DNA from: Muricea muricata
Lineage: Eukaryota > Cnidaria > Anthozoa > Malacalcyonacea > Plexauridae
Direction: 5' to 3'
Assembly (NCBI GenBank): GCA_963855995.1
Contig: OY979728.1
Span: forward strand, 4,637,330 to 4,701,329
DNA length: 64,000 nucleotides
Part shown: positions 48,101 to 60,600 of the stretch, in pieces
Position numbering within the stretch: the first letter of the stretch is position 1
How the letters are laid out: every line of letters begins with the position of its first letter
Position numbers and translations under genes: made by a program
The notes under the pieces: model-generated
Told to the model about the DNA's origin: nothing
Seen by the model: only the letters and a program-made list of their open reading frames with translations
Databases searched by the model: none

Positions 48101-51100
48101 GTTAATGAGATCAAGGATACTCTATACAGAATCTATTTTGAAGAAGAGGTGTTGAGAATGAGAGAAAAATCTCATTTCATTTTCCTCTCTACGGCCAAGT
48201 TGTGAACTGGTCCACATATTGTCTTTTGGACGGACTCTTGAACTGAGGCAGTCAATCAGCTTTCAATTGATGTTCGAAAAAATGAAACACACGTCGCTGG
48301 CTGATCACTCTAGTCAATAGTTTTGAAAATATTTTGACAAAACCCCGAAAAACATTTGCATTTCATAAGCCGGTTTAGAAATAATTTTTATGAAAACATC
48401 GAGAGAATGTAAGTTTCAGTGTTTAACGTAACCTAACGTTTTAAAGCTCACATGCTGTCGTTTAGGGTTTGGTATATTTGTAAAATTTTGTACATTTTAA
48501 GACGAAATGCGATAAATCATTTTAGACAAAACCTTCATCTTCATGTTTTTGGTTGTTCAAATCAGAGGAACTGACGTCATTTTTTAAAGCACGAAACAAT
48601 GGAAAACTCACTTGTATAACTTAAATGACACCAGGTCAGGTAACTTAAAGAACCAAAAAGACCATGAAGATGGCTTTTTTCTCTAGGAATAAAACTTACA
48701 TTTCCTAAAATGTCCTGAATATCGCAAAATCCCCAAAGACTGCATGTGCCAGTGTGACCAGATCTGGTATATTTTTTACCAGATCCAGTTGGATGGGCTT
48801 GGACATTCACCCCTGCTTTAAAGATTTGCAACATTTAGAACAGGAAGGGGTGGTCCCACCAAATCTACGTAGCTTTGGTAAAAACAATTGCATAGCTATA
48901 TGGTCACACTGTCATGTGCACTTTTAATGGTTTTTGTTTGTATTTTGCGAAATATCCACAGGTTGTAGTGAACAAGCCAAAAAAGAAATTTTATTGCCAT
49001 ATACCCTTTAACTAATTTGGTTATCGTGCTACCCCCACCCCCCCCCCCCCCACCCCACTCCCCATCTCTCCCACGATCAGAATGGCGAGGTGTATACCTT
49101 AACGGAGGGTCTTTTAGCTTTCATATATGTCGCGATACCACCAATAAGACCGCCACCACCAACACAAATAAAAACTGAGTCAACATTTGGTAAATCTTCC
49201 AGAATTTCCAGCCTAAACACAATTTTAGAATCAGCTTGTCAGGTTAAAAAGTTGAAATTTATGTCTAATGTATCCAACCATGAATGCGAGTTTCCGTCTT
49301 AGAAACAAAAATATGCACAAGACCACAGTTTGTAGCAAACCTGTGGCAAAGTTTTTGGAATATTGTTTTAACAATTTGACCGCAGAATGTGTTCGCATTT
49401 TATGCTCCAACATGGCGTGTGATTTTTAAGGTGCTTTTATACTATGCAACTTGTGAACTTGTCTCGCAATTTTGTCGCGACGGAAGTCGCACGCGCATTT
49501 GCAAGGTGAAACATGCCTCACAATCATAAAGTCACGCAACATTTTTGTTGCAAGAAGCATTGCATGAAGTAGAATCAGGCTCTACTTTCCGCAACGATTA
49601 CCACAACGCATTTTTTTAACCATTGCACAGTGCAGCATCCCTCTTGCAACTTGTCTCGCAATATTCTTTTTTTTATTTAGCTTTGCCACAGGGGCAGGGT
49701 CACCACAACAGCGTGAGCCAATTACTGTGGGCCTATATTACCTATCCCACCCTGTCAACTTTCCCTGTGGGAGGAAACCGGAGTACCCGGAGAAAACCCA
49801 CGACTTCCGGCAGAGCGTTGACTATACTCTTTTCACATGAGAACTGGGTTCGAGTTCACCTTACTGGGGATCGCACTAGGAACCTTCGAGGTGAAAGGCG
49901 AGTGGTCTGACCACTACACCACCAAAGCCCCAGTCCCAGCCTCTACTGAGGTTGCGGACAAGTTGCAAGAAACATTGCACAGTGTAATAAGTAATAACAT
50001 CTCTGATTAAGCAACTTTATAATTCTTAAAATAAAGTCGTTGCGAGACAAGTTCCATAGTGTAACAGCTCCTTACGGAGTTTATACTCTTCCATAATTCC
50101 CCTTCCCTCACAGGGTAAAAGCAAGCAAAAGGTTTTAGAAACAGGGAAGAGAACCAGTGAAAGTATAACGAAGAAGCCTGCAAGAAGAATGAAAAGACGG
50201 AGAAAGAAGGAAAAAAAGACAAAGGGGCCCAGGAAATGTAAAATGAGGGGTAAAAAAATGACGAGATACAAGAACTATTTCAGAAGCATCCAGCATCTCA
50301 GCAGTATATGTCATGAAGTTATTGCAGAATACCCGAAAGAATTTTAAAAATTTCCTTACTTTAAAAAAATTCTAATAGTAGTTCAGAAATAGATCAGTCG
50401 TCAGAAAAAATTTACATTAAGCAAGTTAACAAGTTAGCACTTTTCGAAAAGTAATTAAATAATATTGAAGTAAATGTTTCGACGCATTCATTTCGAGTCG
50501 ATAAAACGCACTAAAAGAGCAATGTTAAGCGTGTGTTTTAACCTAGTGTCTTGACTACCAAAATGCTTTCGCGTTCAATTTTTAGGCTTTTACGTGCAAA
50601 GTTACAGTGCTAACACATGCGAACATATAGTTTAAGAACAATCCTCAAGAATGGTAAAAATGCTAGTTTCATAAGCTATTGGTCAGCCCGGCGTTTGATG
50701 AAAATCGCGATACGAAGGCACCACAAACGTAAATTTATAGCAACATTCAGGGCAATTATTTTTCCTTCATACATTTTATAACAGCATTTTACTCGTCATT
50801 TATCTGGCTACATTCCAAGAAAATTTGATACAAATTAGATACAAATTAGCCAACACTAGCAGATAACCTTGTAAACGCAAATGTAAAACAAAACTGACAC
50901 ATATATTTACCCGATAGTTGATTGACCGTGAACAACTTGAACATCGTTGTAAGGAGAAACGTATACTGTTTGTCTTGTTTCTTGAGCAATGTCTTTAGCT
51001 CGGCTCTCTGCCTTCACACAATCATCACCATATATTTCTAGCTTGCCACCGGATTTCTTTATTGCCTCCATCTTTGTTGGTGAAGCATATTCTGGGACAA

Positions 51101-53582
51101 ATATTGTTCCTTTAACTCCAAGAGTTTTCATGGCCAATGCCTGATGCAGGAAGACAGATAAGGTTTATTAGAGTACAGTGATAGATAAACCTTATACAAT
51201 TAAAGATACAAATATGTCTCCAATTCACACAAAAAGCAGAGCTCACAATAAAGAGGTTATTGTATTAGAGAAATCAATCTATATTTAGGGGTATATTATT
51301 TAAAATATTTGATGATAATGAGAGATGTCCACATTAGAGAGATGTCTGTATTAGAGGGATGTCTGTATTAGAGAGATGTCTGTATTAGAGAGATGGACAT
51401 CTGTATTTGATTGATATCTGTATTAGAGAGATGTCTGTATTAGAGAGATGTTTGTATTAGAGAGATGTCTGTATTAGAGAGATGTCTGTATTAGAGAGAT
51501 GTCTGTATTAGAGGGATGTCTGTATTAGAGAGATGTCTGTATTAGAGAGACATTTGTATTAGAGAGATGTTTGTATTAGAGAGATGTCTGTATTAGAGGG
51601 ATGTCTGTATAGAGAGATGTTTGTATGAGAGAGATGTCTGTATTAGAGAGATGTTTGTATTAGAGAGATGTCTGTATTAGAGAGATGTCTGCATTAGAGA
51701 GATGTCCGTATTAGAGAGATGTTTGTATTAGAAAGATGTTTGAATTAGAGAGATGTCTGTATTAGAGGGATGTCTGTATTAAATAAATGTCTGTATTAGA
51801 GATGTTTATATTAGAGTGATGTCTGTATTAGAGAGTTGTCTGTATTGAAGAGATGTCTGTATTTGATAAATGTCTGTATTAAATAAATGTCTGTGTTAGA
51901 GATGTCTGTATTGAGAGATGTCTGTATTAGAGATGTTTGTATTAGAGGGATGTTTGTATTAGAGAGATTTCTGTATTAGAGAGATGTCTGTATTAGAGAG
52001 ATGTCTGTATTCGAGAGATGTTTGTATTAGAGGGATGTTTGCATCAGAGAGATGTCTGTATTAGAGAGATGTCTGTATTAGAGGGGTGTTTGTATTAGAG
52101 ATCAGAGATGTCTGTATTAGAGAGATGTCTGTATTACATAAACATCTGTATTAAATAAACGTCTGTATTAGAGAGATGTCTGCATCTGTAGGGAGAGTAT
52201 TAGAGAGATGTCTCTACTAAAGATTTAGATAAAGAGAATGCCAAAGTCTACTAGAGATAAACCTGTTTGACTGTATTAGATATTTCCAGCCTAGAAACAC
52301 TGTAAATCATCACAACAAACACAATTATCATTACAATCATGAAAATAATTAAGTATATTACACTTACACAAGCTAGGCCGTGATTTCCAGATGATGCTGT
52401 GGTTATGCTAAGTTGATTAGGTTCTGTTAAGCCTTTGTTTTTCTCTTTTATTAAACAAATTTTGTTGAATGCTCCTCTTGCTTTGAATGAACCAGTTATT
52501 TGTTCACTCTCTACATTAAATATTGAGCAAAAGTTTATTGCGTGTGTGTATCAGATGTATCATTTGTACTGTAGTTATAATTCTAACGAGTTTCTAAACC
52601 ATCTCTTCTAGATCTATTAACTATGTAACTACTTAAATTACAGCCAAGCTTGGTTATATCCTAGTTCACATACATGTAAAGTGAAATAGTTGTTTTACAA
52701 AATTATTGTGGAGTAGGGCACCACATTTGAATGGGCCAGCCCTTATCATATTTACAAGCCCCTAATGCACCAGTCATTGGTTAATAATGCCCCACGTGGG
52801 ATATTGGCCATACCTATGGGATTTGACATTGCGGTACAATTGTTTGACAATTTCTGTGATGTAGCTTTCAATTAAGCAAGTGGGACGAGTGGGTATATGC
52901 CCAATACCTCAGCCAGAAACTAATTACACAGCCAGAAATGCCAGACTTGATGCAAGTTGTCCTGGCTTGACACAAGTTGATGATGACACAACCCATCCTA
53001 TTACTGGCTGTATCATACCCCTCAATATTTATGTTAATCAAGTAAGACAAAAGGGCTATTCGATTAATATCCACCCCCTCCCACCTGTGGATAAGCTTTG
53101 AAAATTTTTCACCCTTTAGGAAAAAAGATCAAAGTGCTGATACAAAACACCCCTCAGAAATTTGGAATTTTCCACCTTACCCCTAAAAAAAAATCGCAAT
53201 GATCAAAGGAAGCCGACAAGCATAACCTCTCAGAAATTGCTTTTGACCAAGCCATCAGAAAACTCCGTCCACAGTTGGGGGGGGGGGGGGCATTAAATGG
53301 ATGGCCCAAGGTCATGAGACTTCTAGTTACTTGAACATGTGCCAGTAGAAGTCAAAAATTAAAACTCTCCAGCATCCATTAATTTATCAGTTATATCAGC
53401 TTACCCATTTTGAAGTGAACACTAGTTTTCAAACCTTCATCGCTTAGCCATAGAGAGTGGCACAGCGCAGTTTTATGAACATACGGTTGGATTCTAACAT
53501 GCGCTTCTTCTACATTTTCAACTAAAGTTTCCAAATATTTCTTTGCCAATGCTTCTCTTGTCTTGGCTGTCAATGTAGCCAT
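45111..53582 (-). CDS. serine racemase / serine-threonine dehydratase family PLP enzyme, 7 exons
   Basis: Exons, 5' to 3': 53405-53582, 52368-52510, 50911-51140, 49098-49212, 46475-46600, 46133-46234, 45111-45254. All junctions are GT-AG with consistent phase, giving 345 residues, the family's usual length. PLP Schiff-base Lys69 lies in TGSFKARGAF. SSGNHG (about 99-104) holds the serine equivalent to mammalian serine racemase Ser84. The phosphate-binding glycine loop GGGG is at 202-205 (VGGGGLIGG), and CGGN at about 328-331 is the C-terminal cofactor contact. It should act in the cytosol on serine, threonine or a related hydroxy-amino acid by racemization or ammonia elimination. Residues matching the mammalian divalent-metal site are not conserved (Gln227 for Glu210, Val233 for Asp216), so dehydratase activity is as likely as racemase. 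The start is the ATG at 53582 (AAATGG context); the in-frame TTG nine bases upstream is not used. Introns hold MITEs, a SINE composite and a minisatellite. Confidence 0.9.
45493..45879. mobile_element. MITE with AACACCGCACAAA ends in intron 6
   Basis: Flanked by TA on both sides; ends AACACCGCACAAAAA and complement. Inverted similarity continues for about 70 bases (AAACAAATGAATCG, TTAATCAA). Non-coding, inside the last intron of the PLP-enzyme gene. Confidence 0.8.
46806..47347 (+). mobile_element. pogo/Tigger-style MITE, forward copy
   Basis: 542 bp, ends CAGTGGAACCCCGCC and complement of CAGTCGAACCCCGTT, flanked by TA. Terminal zones repeat AATACGGNCA-type motifs several times. CAGT ends with TA duplication are typical of pogo-like Tc1/mariner elements; no transposase remains. 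Confidence 0.85.
47560..48095 (-). mobile_element. pogo/Tigger-style MITE, reverse copy
   Basis: 536 bp, the inverse of 46806-47347 with few differences, flanked by its own TA duplication and inserted inside a hairpin stem. Together the pair makes a palindrome of about 1.3 kb in an intron. Confidence 0.85.
49428..50077. mobile_element. hAT-like MITE in intron 3, split by a SINE
   Basis: Ends TAAGGTGCTTTTATACTATG and the complement of a matching right end (about CTATGGAACTTGTCTCGCAA inward). Repeated TTGCAACTTG/CAAGTTGCAAG motifs occur inside. The SINE at 49690-49925 interrupts it. End style resembles 11682-12188. Confidence 0.65.
49690..49925 (-). mobile_element. tRNA-derived SINE with conserved central domain
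   Basis: On the minus strand: a tRNA-like head (GGTGGTGTAGTGGTCAGACC A-box region, CGCCTTTCACCTCG anticodon-arm-like, GGTTC...GCGATCC B-box region). Then comes the conserved block GTGGGTTTTCTCCGGGTACT and an A-rich end at 49665-49690. This is the most complete SINE in the window. Confidence 0.8.
51290..52200 (+). repeat. 17-bp minisatellite in intron 2
   Basis: Around fifty copies of TGTATTAGAGAGATGTC with point changes and some 16- or 18-base variants, inside the intron between exons 2 and 3 of the PLP-enzyme gene. Confidence 0.9.
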
Positions 53583-53699
53583 TTCGCACAATCCTTGCGA
53601 GTTTTAGAACTTACCAAGAAATATTAATTTTTACCCTCTGGGTTTTACCTGTCGGTGGAACCCTCTGGGCAGAACCTGTCGGTTTTACGAACGAAATTT

Positions 53700-53820
53700 A
53701 AAATATAATTTTGTGGAAACACGACGTAAGTAACTTACGTGGTGTTTCCACAAAATTATATTTTAATTTGAAATTCACCATCCAATCATACAAGGAACTC
53801 TGCGTGCAAGGAACTTATTT
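53700..53820 (+). mobile_element. hairpin element, second copy
   Basis: Flanked by ACGAAATTT (53691-53699, 53821-53829). Stem AATATAATTTTGTGGAAACAC with complement, then a tail with AAATTCACCATCCAATCATA and AAGGAACTTATT. Same design as 18648-18768, but in the opposite orientation and with a shorter stem tip. Confidence 0.8.
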
Positions 53821-54029
53821 ACGAAATTTGTTACAGATTTCTGGGCAACCAGTGATCTGCAACCATCAAGACATAACTGGAGTGTGTCTGTACACATCTT
53901 AGGGTAAAGGCAGGGGTAGTTCACTTCCTATAGAGCTAATTAGACAACATTAGCTGTTACATTAGCCTAATTTTGCGAGTAACACACATGTTACTCCGTG
54001 ATCAAGCATTTAACACTTTTATGAACAAT

Positions 54030-54240
54030 AATTAATTATGCACTGTTTAATATAGTTAATTACCATAATTATGCTTAATGCTAATAATTACCATAATTAA
54101 TTACCATAATTAATTACCATAATTAATTACCATAATTATGCTACCATAATTACCATGGTAATTACCATAATCACCATGGTAATTACTATAATTAGCATGC
54201 TTACTATAATTACCATAATTATGCCTAATTACCATGCTTA
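54030..54240 (+). repeat. AT-rich tandem repeat
   Basis: Degenerate AATTACCATAATT units, several also self-complementary (TAATTACCATGGTAATTA). Confidence 0.85.
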
Positions 54241-54659
54241 ATGATGCTTATTCTTATTTCATACGACCAAGGGCGAGCATCCAGGTTCAGAGAATGCGTT
54301 TGACCGCTCCCACGGGGTTTTTTGAGCAGCTCCTCGTGGAGTTGACCCGCCATATAAAGAATCCCTTCCCCAAGGGGCCTTTTTAAGTTGAAACACCATA
54401 GAAATCCCGTTGAAATTTTCTTAGAACATTCGAGGCAAAAAATTAGGTACCTGTGTGCATTTAAACCTCATTATTTTTCAAAAGGTTTTTTCGCCAACCG
54501 AGGTAAATTCTGCCCATATGAACAGACCCTAAGTGTTTACAATACACAGTGACCATCTGCAAGGCACTACACTGGCTTTCATTTCATAAATTTCGTACTT
54601 TAACAAAGCCTAAGTGATTACATTTTACATATAGGAGAATTAGGGTATGTTCATGTCGG

Positions 54660-57600
54660 TTACGCTTGAACCGAAGGCTCGTATTGGGCTGCTAATCTGT
54701 CAAACTCTTTCTCCTAGACAGGAAAAACCAACAAAAAGTCAATAAAAAATGTCGATAAATTGCACAGCTAGAAACACAAGTTGCAGCAAGTCTGCTGTAG
54801 GCTTGTCACCTTGATGTCATCAAGGGTGACCAAGCCCGATATCAGGATTCGTTCTTATCGCTTGCTCCGGCTTGATAGCAAGTCTGCTGCGAATTGTCAA
54901 CAGGCTTGATTCAAATTGTGGTCAAGATTTTGTATCTACAAGCTTGATTCAAGTTGCTTCAAGAACTTGCAGCAAGTCTTCAATTTCAAGCTGCAGCAAG
55001 TCTTCAATTTCAAGCTGCACCAAGTCTGATCTTCAAAGATCTAATGAAAAGTGATGAAGCCAACAGGCTTCATACAACTTGATGACCAACTTGAATCAAG
55101 GCGGGAAAATCCACAACTTGGATCAAGTGTGTAGCGTTTTACTACGATCCTCACACGAAGAACTGGTGTTGTTTAAACCTCAAGGAATAAAAATAACATT
55201 CCAACAACATTACCACGGTCGTGATGACCAGTCAGTTCCTCCAGTGACAGGTCAAACGCAATTCCTGATCAGACAATGTTTCACATTAAGTTATTTAACT
55301 AGCAGCAGTCAGCAAAAGTATTTGAGAAGTAACTTTAGTTCCAATGAAATATTTAATAGTCAGAAAATCAACCACAAAATGTGACCAATCACATTGTATC
55401 GGCATGGTCAATCGAAGAAGAGGCAGTACCCGAAAATGGCGGATAAACTTTGCGTTTGAAAAGCCAATCACACCACACTTGTAGTAGTATACAAGAACAA
55501 AAATTGTCCCATTTTGTGGCATTCACAGAAGTACACCGCGTGCAACCGTAACAGAGTTAATGGCGCAGGATGTAACATACGCATTTTTATATACAATCAT
55601 TTTCAAAACTATTAGGACAGACACGCCTGAAGCTTATAATTTAAGAAAAATTGAATCCTTCGAGCTCCCATCTCATTTTATGTTACTACAGTTAGTTTCT
55701 AAAACGGCTCAATAGCATCGATTGGGAAACTACACTGTGCAGACATTTATCTATAACTGTTTATATAATAATACATGTTCATTCTGCATTTTCATTGGTC
55801 GCGAGTTCTGTGTTATTTAAGTACACACGCACGGATGACGTCAACTGATGGCGTGATCTAATTTAGCTAATTTATTTTGCGGGTCTTCGCAATATTGTTG
55901 CCAACTTTATTATAATATGAAACAGATTTCATTTTTTTGTGCCTCTGTACTGTATAGATCACAGATGACGCCCTATCGTGTGAAGAACAAAAAGTCACGC
56001 ACTCGACTGCGTCTCGTGCGTACTTTTTTTGTTTTTCACACGCTATGACGTCATCTGTGATCTATTACAGTACAGACGCACGCAAAAATGAAATCTATTT
56101 GTTGAATATCCCCTAAACACTTTTGAAACTGATTGTAGTTGCATTCTCCAGAATGGTAGAATTTGACTGCCCAGGAATTGTGTTTTACTGGTCATCATGG
56201 ATGTCCTAACGCGGAACGTGATTTTGAGCCCTGGAAATCGTAAATTGCTTGCAAACATTTAACTGCCAACATAAGATTAAAGTTATTCCGAAAATATGCA
56301 TAATTTGATGCACAATTTAAAAATTCAACTGTACATTTCGAACCTATATTTTCAATTTTCCAACTGAAGATGAATCGATAGTTTCGAAATGTATACAACT
56401 GCCTCTACCTTGCTGCCAAATTGTCTGGTGAATATGTGGTCTGGATGTGAGCTTTTTAACTGCGAAATGTAACGATTGCTGACCTAAAAATCACATACAG
56501 GAAGATAAGAACACGATCATGAATCTGCACGTAGACACAGCGCTGTAGGCATCTAAAATTTCAGGATTCTAACCTCAGCTGATTTTCCCAAGTGTTGAGA
56601 AAGGAATGCGAGATTTAGAAGCGTTTCTGGATTGCTGTTTTCCTGAAGAAAATAAAAGTTATTACAGAATGTAAGTGATGGTTTACTTACACGGACATGG
56701 CAATATATTTTGTTTCTGGCTTATTTATAAGAACATTTGAAGTGATTGTAATATTCGTGGTCAAATCTTTGGTAACATGCTTTCTTTCTGAAGGATAAAT
56801 AATACCAGAGGATGTCTAGCTTGTTTTATAATTAGGTCCATTTTATTGACGTCACAAGCAAGGTAGACTGTATATAACTTATTGTAAATAGGTTAAATCT
56901 CAAAGAAATTTTCTCGAACTCTTCGCAAATAATGTACCAATGAGAAAACGACTAATTTTGTGGGTGTATCTACTAAAACACTTCTGAGCTTTCGGGCTGT
57001 AACTCGGGCCGTCTTCAAACGTTTGCACTTCAACTTCACAATTTAGATAAACAAAAGTACATAACTTTCATACAAATACACTTTGGCTTTAACAATTAAC
57101 ATTTAATGCATTTGCCAACAGCTTCTTGACAGGAATGGATGTTTTGAATATCCAACATGACGGATGGCTAGCGCCTCTGTATTCTAATACCTTATCTAGA
57201 GCCTCCTGTAATAGGCTTTCGGCGTCCTCGTATTTTCCCATGAGTAAATAACAAACTGCTTGGCCATTCAAAAGCAGTACACTGCTGCCATATTTGTCTG
57301 ACATTTCTTGGAATATGTAATACGCGTCTTGGATCTTATCTCCTCCCTTAAGAAAAACGGTTACATCACAGGTGGCCCAGAAATCAGTGGTTTTTGCCTT
57401 TAATATATTAAACCGATAATACTACATGAACTTATTATTATTATTATTATTATTTAATCTTATTTACAAGACATGCAACGGTAGCCCTTCAGCAAAAGCT
57501 GATTTTCAAGGGGCCGTTGCAAAATAAAAAAGCAATTAAAAATTAACACTAAACAAACACATATACCCACCACACACATACCTACCACATTCATTGTTGC

Positions 57601-60600
57601 GCAAATTATACTGTAGATTATTTTTAACGTTAAACATGTTTGTAATAGCGTGACAAAAAGATTGGAAATAACAAACGTTGTTATACCGACTAACAGCGTG
57701 ACAAAAGATTGGAAATAACAACGTTGTAAATTTCTGGCAGCTGTAAAATGAATATTATGTACAAAATTGATTTATTCAACGTGAAAGCCCCTCACTTCTG
57801 GGCCACCACCTATGATAACATGCGCAAAACTTGATCAGTTTGATGTAACGTTGTCGCCTAAACAACATTGTTATCAAGGTTGAACAGCATTTGGTGAATG
57901 CACAATGTCGATGAGAATTGTTCGATAAATAGTTGTTCGAGGTTGATAAATAACAAAAATTGCTATCGTTGCAACAATAGCCGACAATAGTTGATGAAAC
58001 AAGTTTGTTAATATTATAATATAATTTTGTGGAAACATCAAGTAAATTTATTATCGCAATAATAAATATTATGCGGCAATAAATTTACGTACTGTTTCCA
58101 CAAAATTATATCTTAATTTGATATTCACCATGCAAACATACAATTAGGAGCTTATTAAGTTTGTTGATGCTTGTCAACAATGACTGAACTTGATGACTGT
58201 TGACTATGAACAACCATGAAGTCGTGAATAAGGGTTGTTGACAACAGTTGTTGACAAGGAGCAACACAAGATTGTAAAAAAATGGTTGAGAACAACTTGC
58301 AATAAGTTCTTGACAAACTGAGCGAGTGGCTTGCACAGACCAATTTCATGCAAGAACAGTTGACGAGGGTCGAATGACAGCTAGTTCTTGTACTCTAATT
58401 GTTGCTTTATTCACACTCACAAAATTTCTAGACTTTTTAAAGAGAAGCCCTTGATGAGATTAGCATGATATTTGTCCACTTGTAACTTCGATGAACATTA
58501 ATTTCAAAATACACCTTCAAAACGCTTTCAGTTTCTTAATACCACGTCTTGTTCTGGAGGTATTCATCTTTTAATGGCAGTAAAATTAAAACCAAATATT
58601 TTGATGTCATCTTCTCACGCATTCGAAACAAGATTTACTAAGCTAAGAACATCTCTAAAAACGCCAGTAAAATTTACCAACTTTTTCATATGGATGCAAC
58701 ATTACTATAATTTTGTAATGCTCGTAAATAAATTCTGCTAGTAAGTTTCTAAGATATTCCTGGTTTTGTATGATCTATTTGGTATTTAGCACGCAGGAGA
58801 AGATGACATCACAAGCTATTTAAATGTTTTAAAACAGTAAATATCTGGGGAACGAGACGATTATTTGGAAGGGCGAGCTCGTTCACTTTGAGGACAACTT
58901 CTTTTGATACTGGCGCCTTAAGCGTTGACGTTTTGTTGAAGTCTTTTGGGCAGTGAAATACTCGAAAAATCAACTCAAAAAATTAACAGTCAATATCTCA
59001 CACAAACAGTTTCTCATGATAGCGACACTTTAAATGTTGTATTGTATGTATTCAAAACAATTCTAGAAGGGTTGTTTTTCCAGCCATCTTACCACAGCTA
59101 TGTTGAACCAAGCCTGGGCAAGTTGCGTTAATGATGCATCTTCATCAATTTCCTTAGAAAGTAAACCTTTATTTAGTACAACTCTTAAGTGTTTTCACAT
59201 CCACCATTTTCTCTGTGAAGTAGCTTAAATTACGAAGCTGCTTTAATTATGGGCTTACTTGCATTCTCTTCAGCTCTTTTCTAGAAAACATAGAGAAATA
59301 TGTTCAGATCTGTAGCTGACCTTACACTAAATACTAAATAAACAGATGCAACCCTTACTTGGCTAAGTCAATTCTGTCCATGCTGATATAAATTTGAATG
59401 GTCAGGGCAGAACTAGATTAAAATAGAAGGGGACAGAAAAGTCGATTTTAGTGCCACTACAGAGGAGACAATTAATTGTTGATACTTATATGTGATTGAC
59501 AACAAAAATGCATCGCCTGCACTGCACTTTGTTGAGAACTAAATGCAAAAATTTTGCGAAAATACAAAGGGCCTTGAATCAAAATGGCTTGTAACAATTA
59601 GCTATACATAGGTTTATGCAACATATTTTGAAATCTTAATTTACTAGGAAATGGCAGTTGTTTTCATGAACGAGTTTTTTTATTTTGCCAAGAATTTTTG
59701 GGTGTAAAATGAATTTACTGTAGGTCACACTCTCTCTTAAAAGATTTTAATGATGCTACATACATACAGTACTCAGTATATCACAACACTTTAAAAACAC
59801 CGTAACTGGTACTAGACAGCTATTTCAACAATTAAGGTTGTCTTTTCAAAAGCGCAACCTGTGCACTATGAGCGTGCAAGGGAAGATGGATTATTGTTTG
59901 TTCAGGCCAAATAAATACTCAATGAATTACCTTTATAGCAAGTAAATTTGCCATTGTAAGTTTCCTATATGTGTCCTCAATTCTGTTTCAACAGAATAAT
60001 TCCGGGTTTAGAGGAGAAAATAAGAAATAACCCATCATCCTTTGTGCGCTCACAGTTTACAGTTCACGCTTTCGGAAGGACAACCTTTATTGAAATAGCT
60101 GTATTTTTATCTGATACCACCCAACTTAAAGTATAGTAAAAAACATAAAGATTCTTGCACAAGTTTTTCGCACACAGTTAGTTCAGTTGACCATGGAAAA
60201 AAAATTATAGCATTATAATCACAATAACATTCTGCAAACTCAACATACAAGTTTCAAAACAAGACTTGTAACAATTTCAAGTCTATTTTGAATTCATTTG
60301 TTATTCTGGTGTGACAATGACATTAAAATTGGGGGACTTCGAAACATTGTTTAAAAGTTCATATCTTGAGTTTGCAAGAATGTATTTTAACCCTGGGTTA
60401 TGAAATTCAAAGGAAATTTCCCAGCAGTTTGTTCATAATTTTCTGAAAAATTTCTTTGGAATTCTTGTTTGCTCCAATAGCAGTTTTGATTTCTATGGGG
60501 AAAACAGAGGTGTAGAAATACCGAAATTAAAAAAACTAACACAAAACAACTAAATAAAGTATAAAGTGGGTTGGTAAGTGCTGACCCAGCTTTGAAGAAC

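Larger units (their letters stand above)
46612..48110. mobile_element. hairpin-headed element carrying two inverted MITE copies, intron 4
   Basis: The host element has CATTGGTCGAGAACTGTGAT near its left end and a hairpin head around 47395-47557 (stem AACAAATAGATTACATTTT and ATAGATACACGGTG). The right half of the hairpin stem is cut by the second MITE: AAAATGTAATCTA continues as TTTGTTAATG beyond it, completing the complement of CATTAACAAATAGATT. The interior is non-coding. Confidence 0.65.
53583..54659. other. intergenic region between the PLP-enzyme and epsilon-COP genes
   Basis: About 1.1 kb between two minus-strand genes; it should hold the PLP-enzyme promoter and the epsilon-COP 3' untranslated region. 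It contains a hairpin element (53700-53820) about 120 bases upstream of the PLP-enzyme start and an AT-rich tandem repeat (54030-54240). Confidence 0.5.

Noticed and set aside
48577..48834. 85-codon minus-strand frame in intron 4 as an exon of the PLP enzyme
   Set aside because: Exons 4 and 5 join in phase at 49098 and 46600 with family-consistent sequence; this frame shows no family motif.
51290..52200. CRISPR array
   Set aside because: Units are contiguous 17-mers without unique spacers, inside an animal intron.
53583..53591. N-terminal extension MCEM for the PLP enzyme
   Set aside because: The first codon of that frame is TTG, not ATG. The ATG at 53582 has a good context.
57089..57190. 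Extension of the epsilon-COP exon 9 frame past residue LDK to a stop
   Set aside because: A consensus donor GTATTAG follows LDK, and the extension has no resemblance to the family. Exons 10-12 supply the conserved C-terminus.
59935..59980. A reading [10 protein letters not shown] with splice-like borders as an epsilon-COP exon
   Set aside because: It lies inside a MITE (59815-60112) and breaks the reading phase of the next exon. The segment 59359-59412 gives the conserved peptide in the correct phase.
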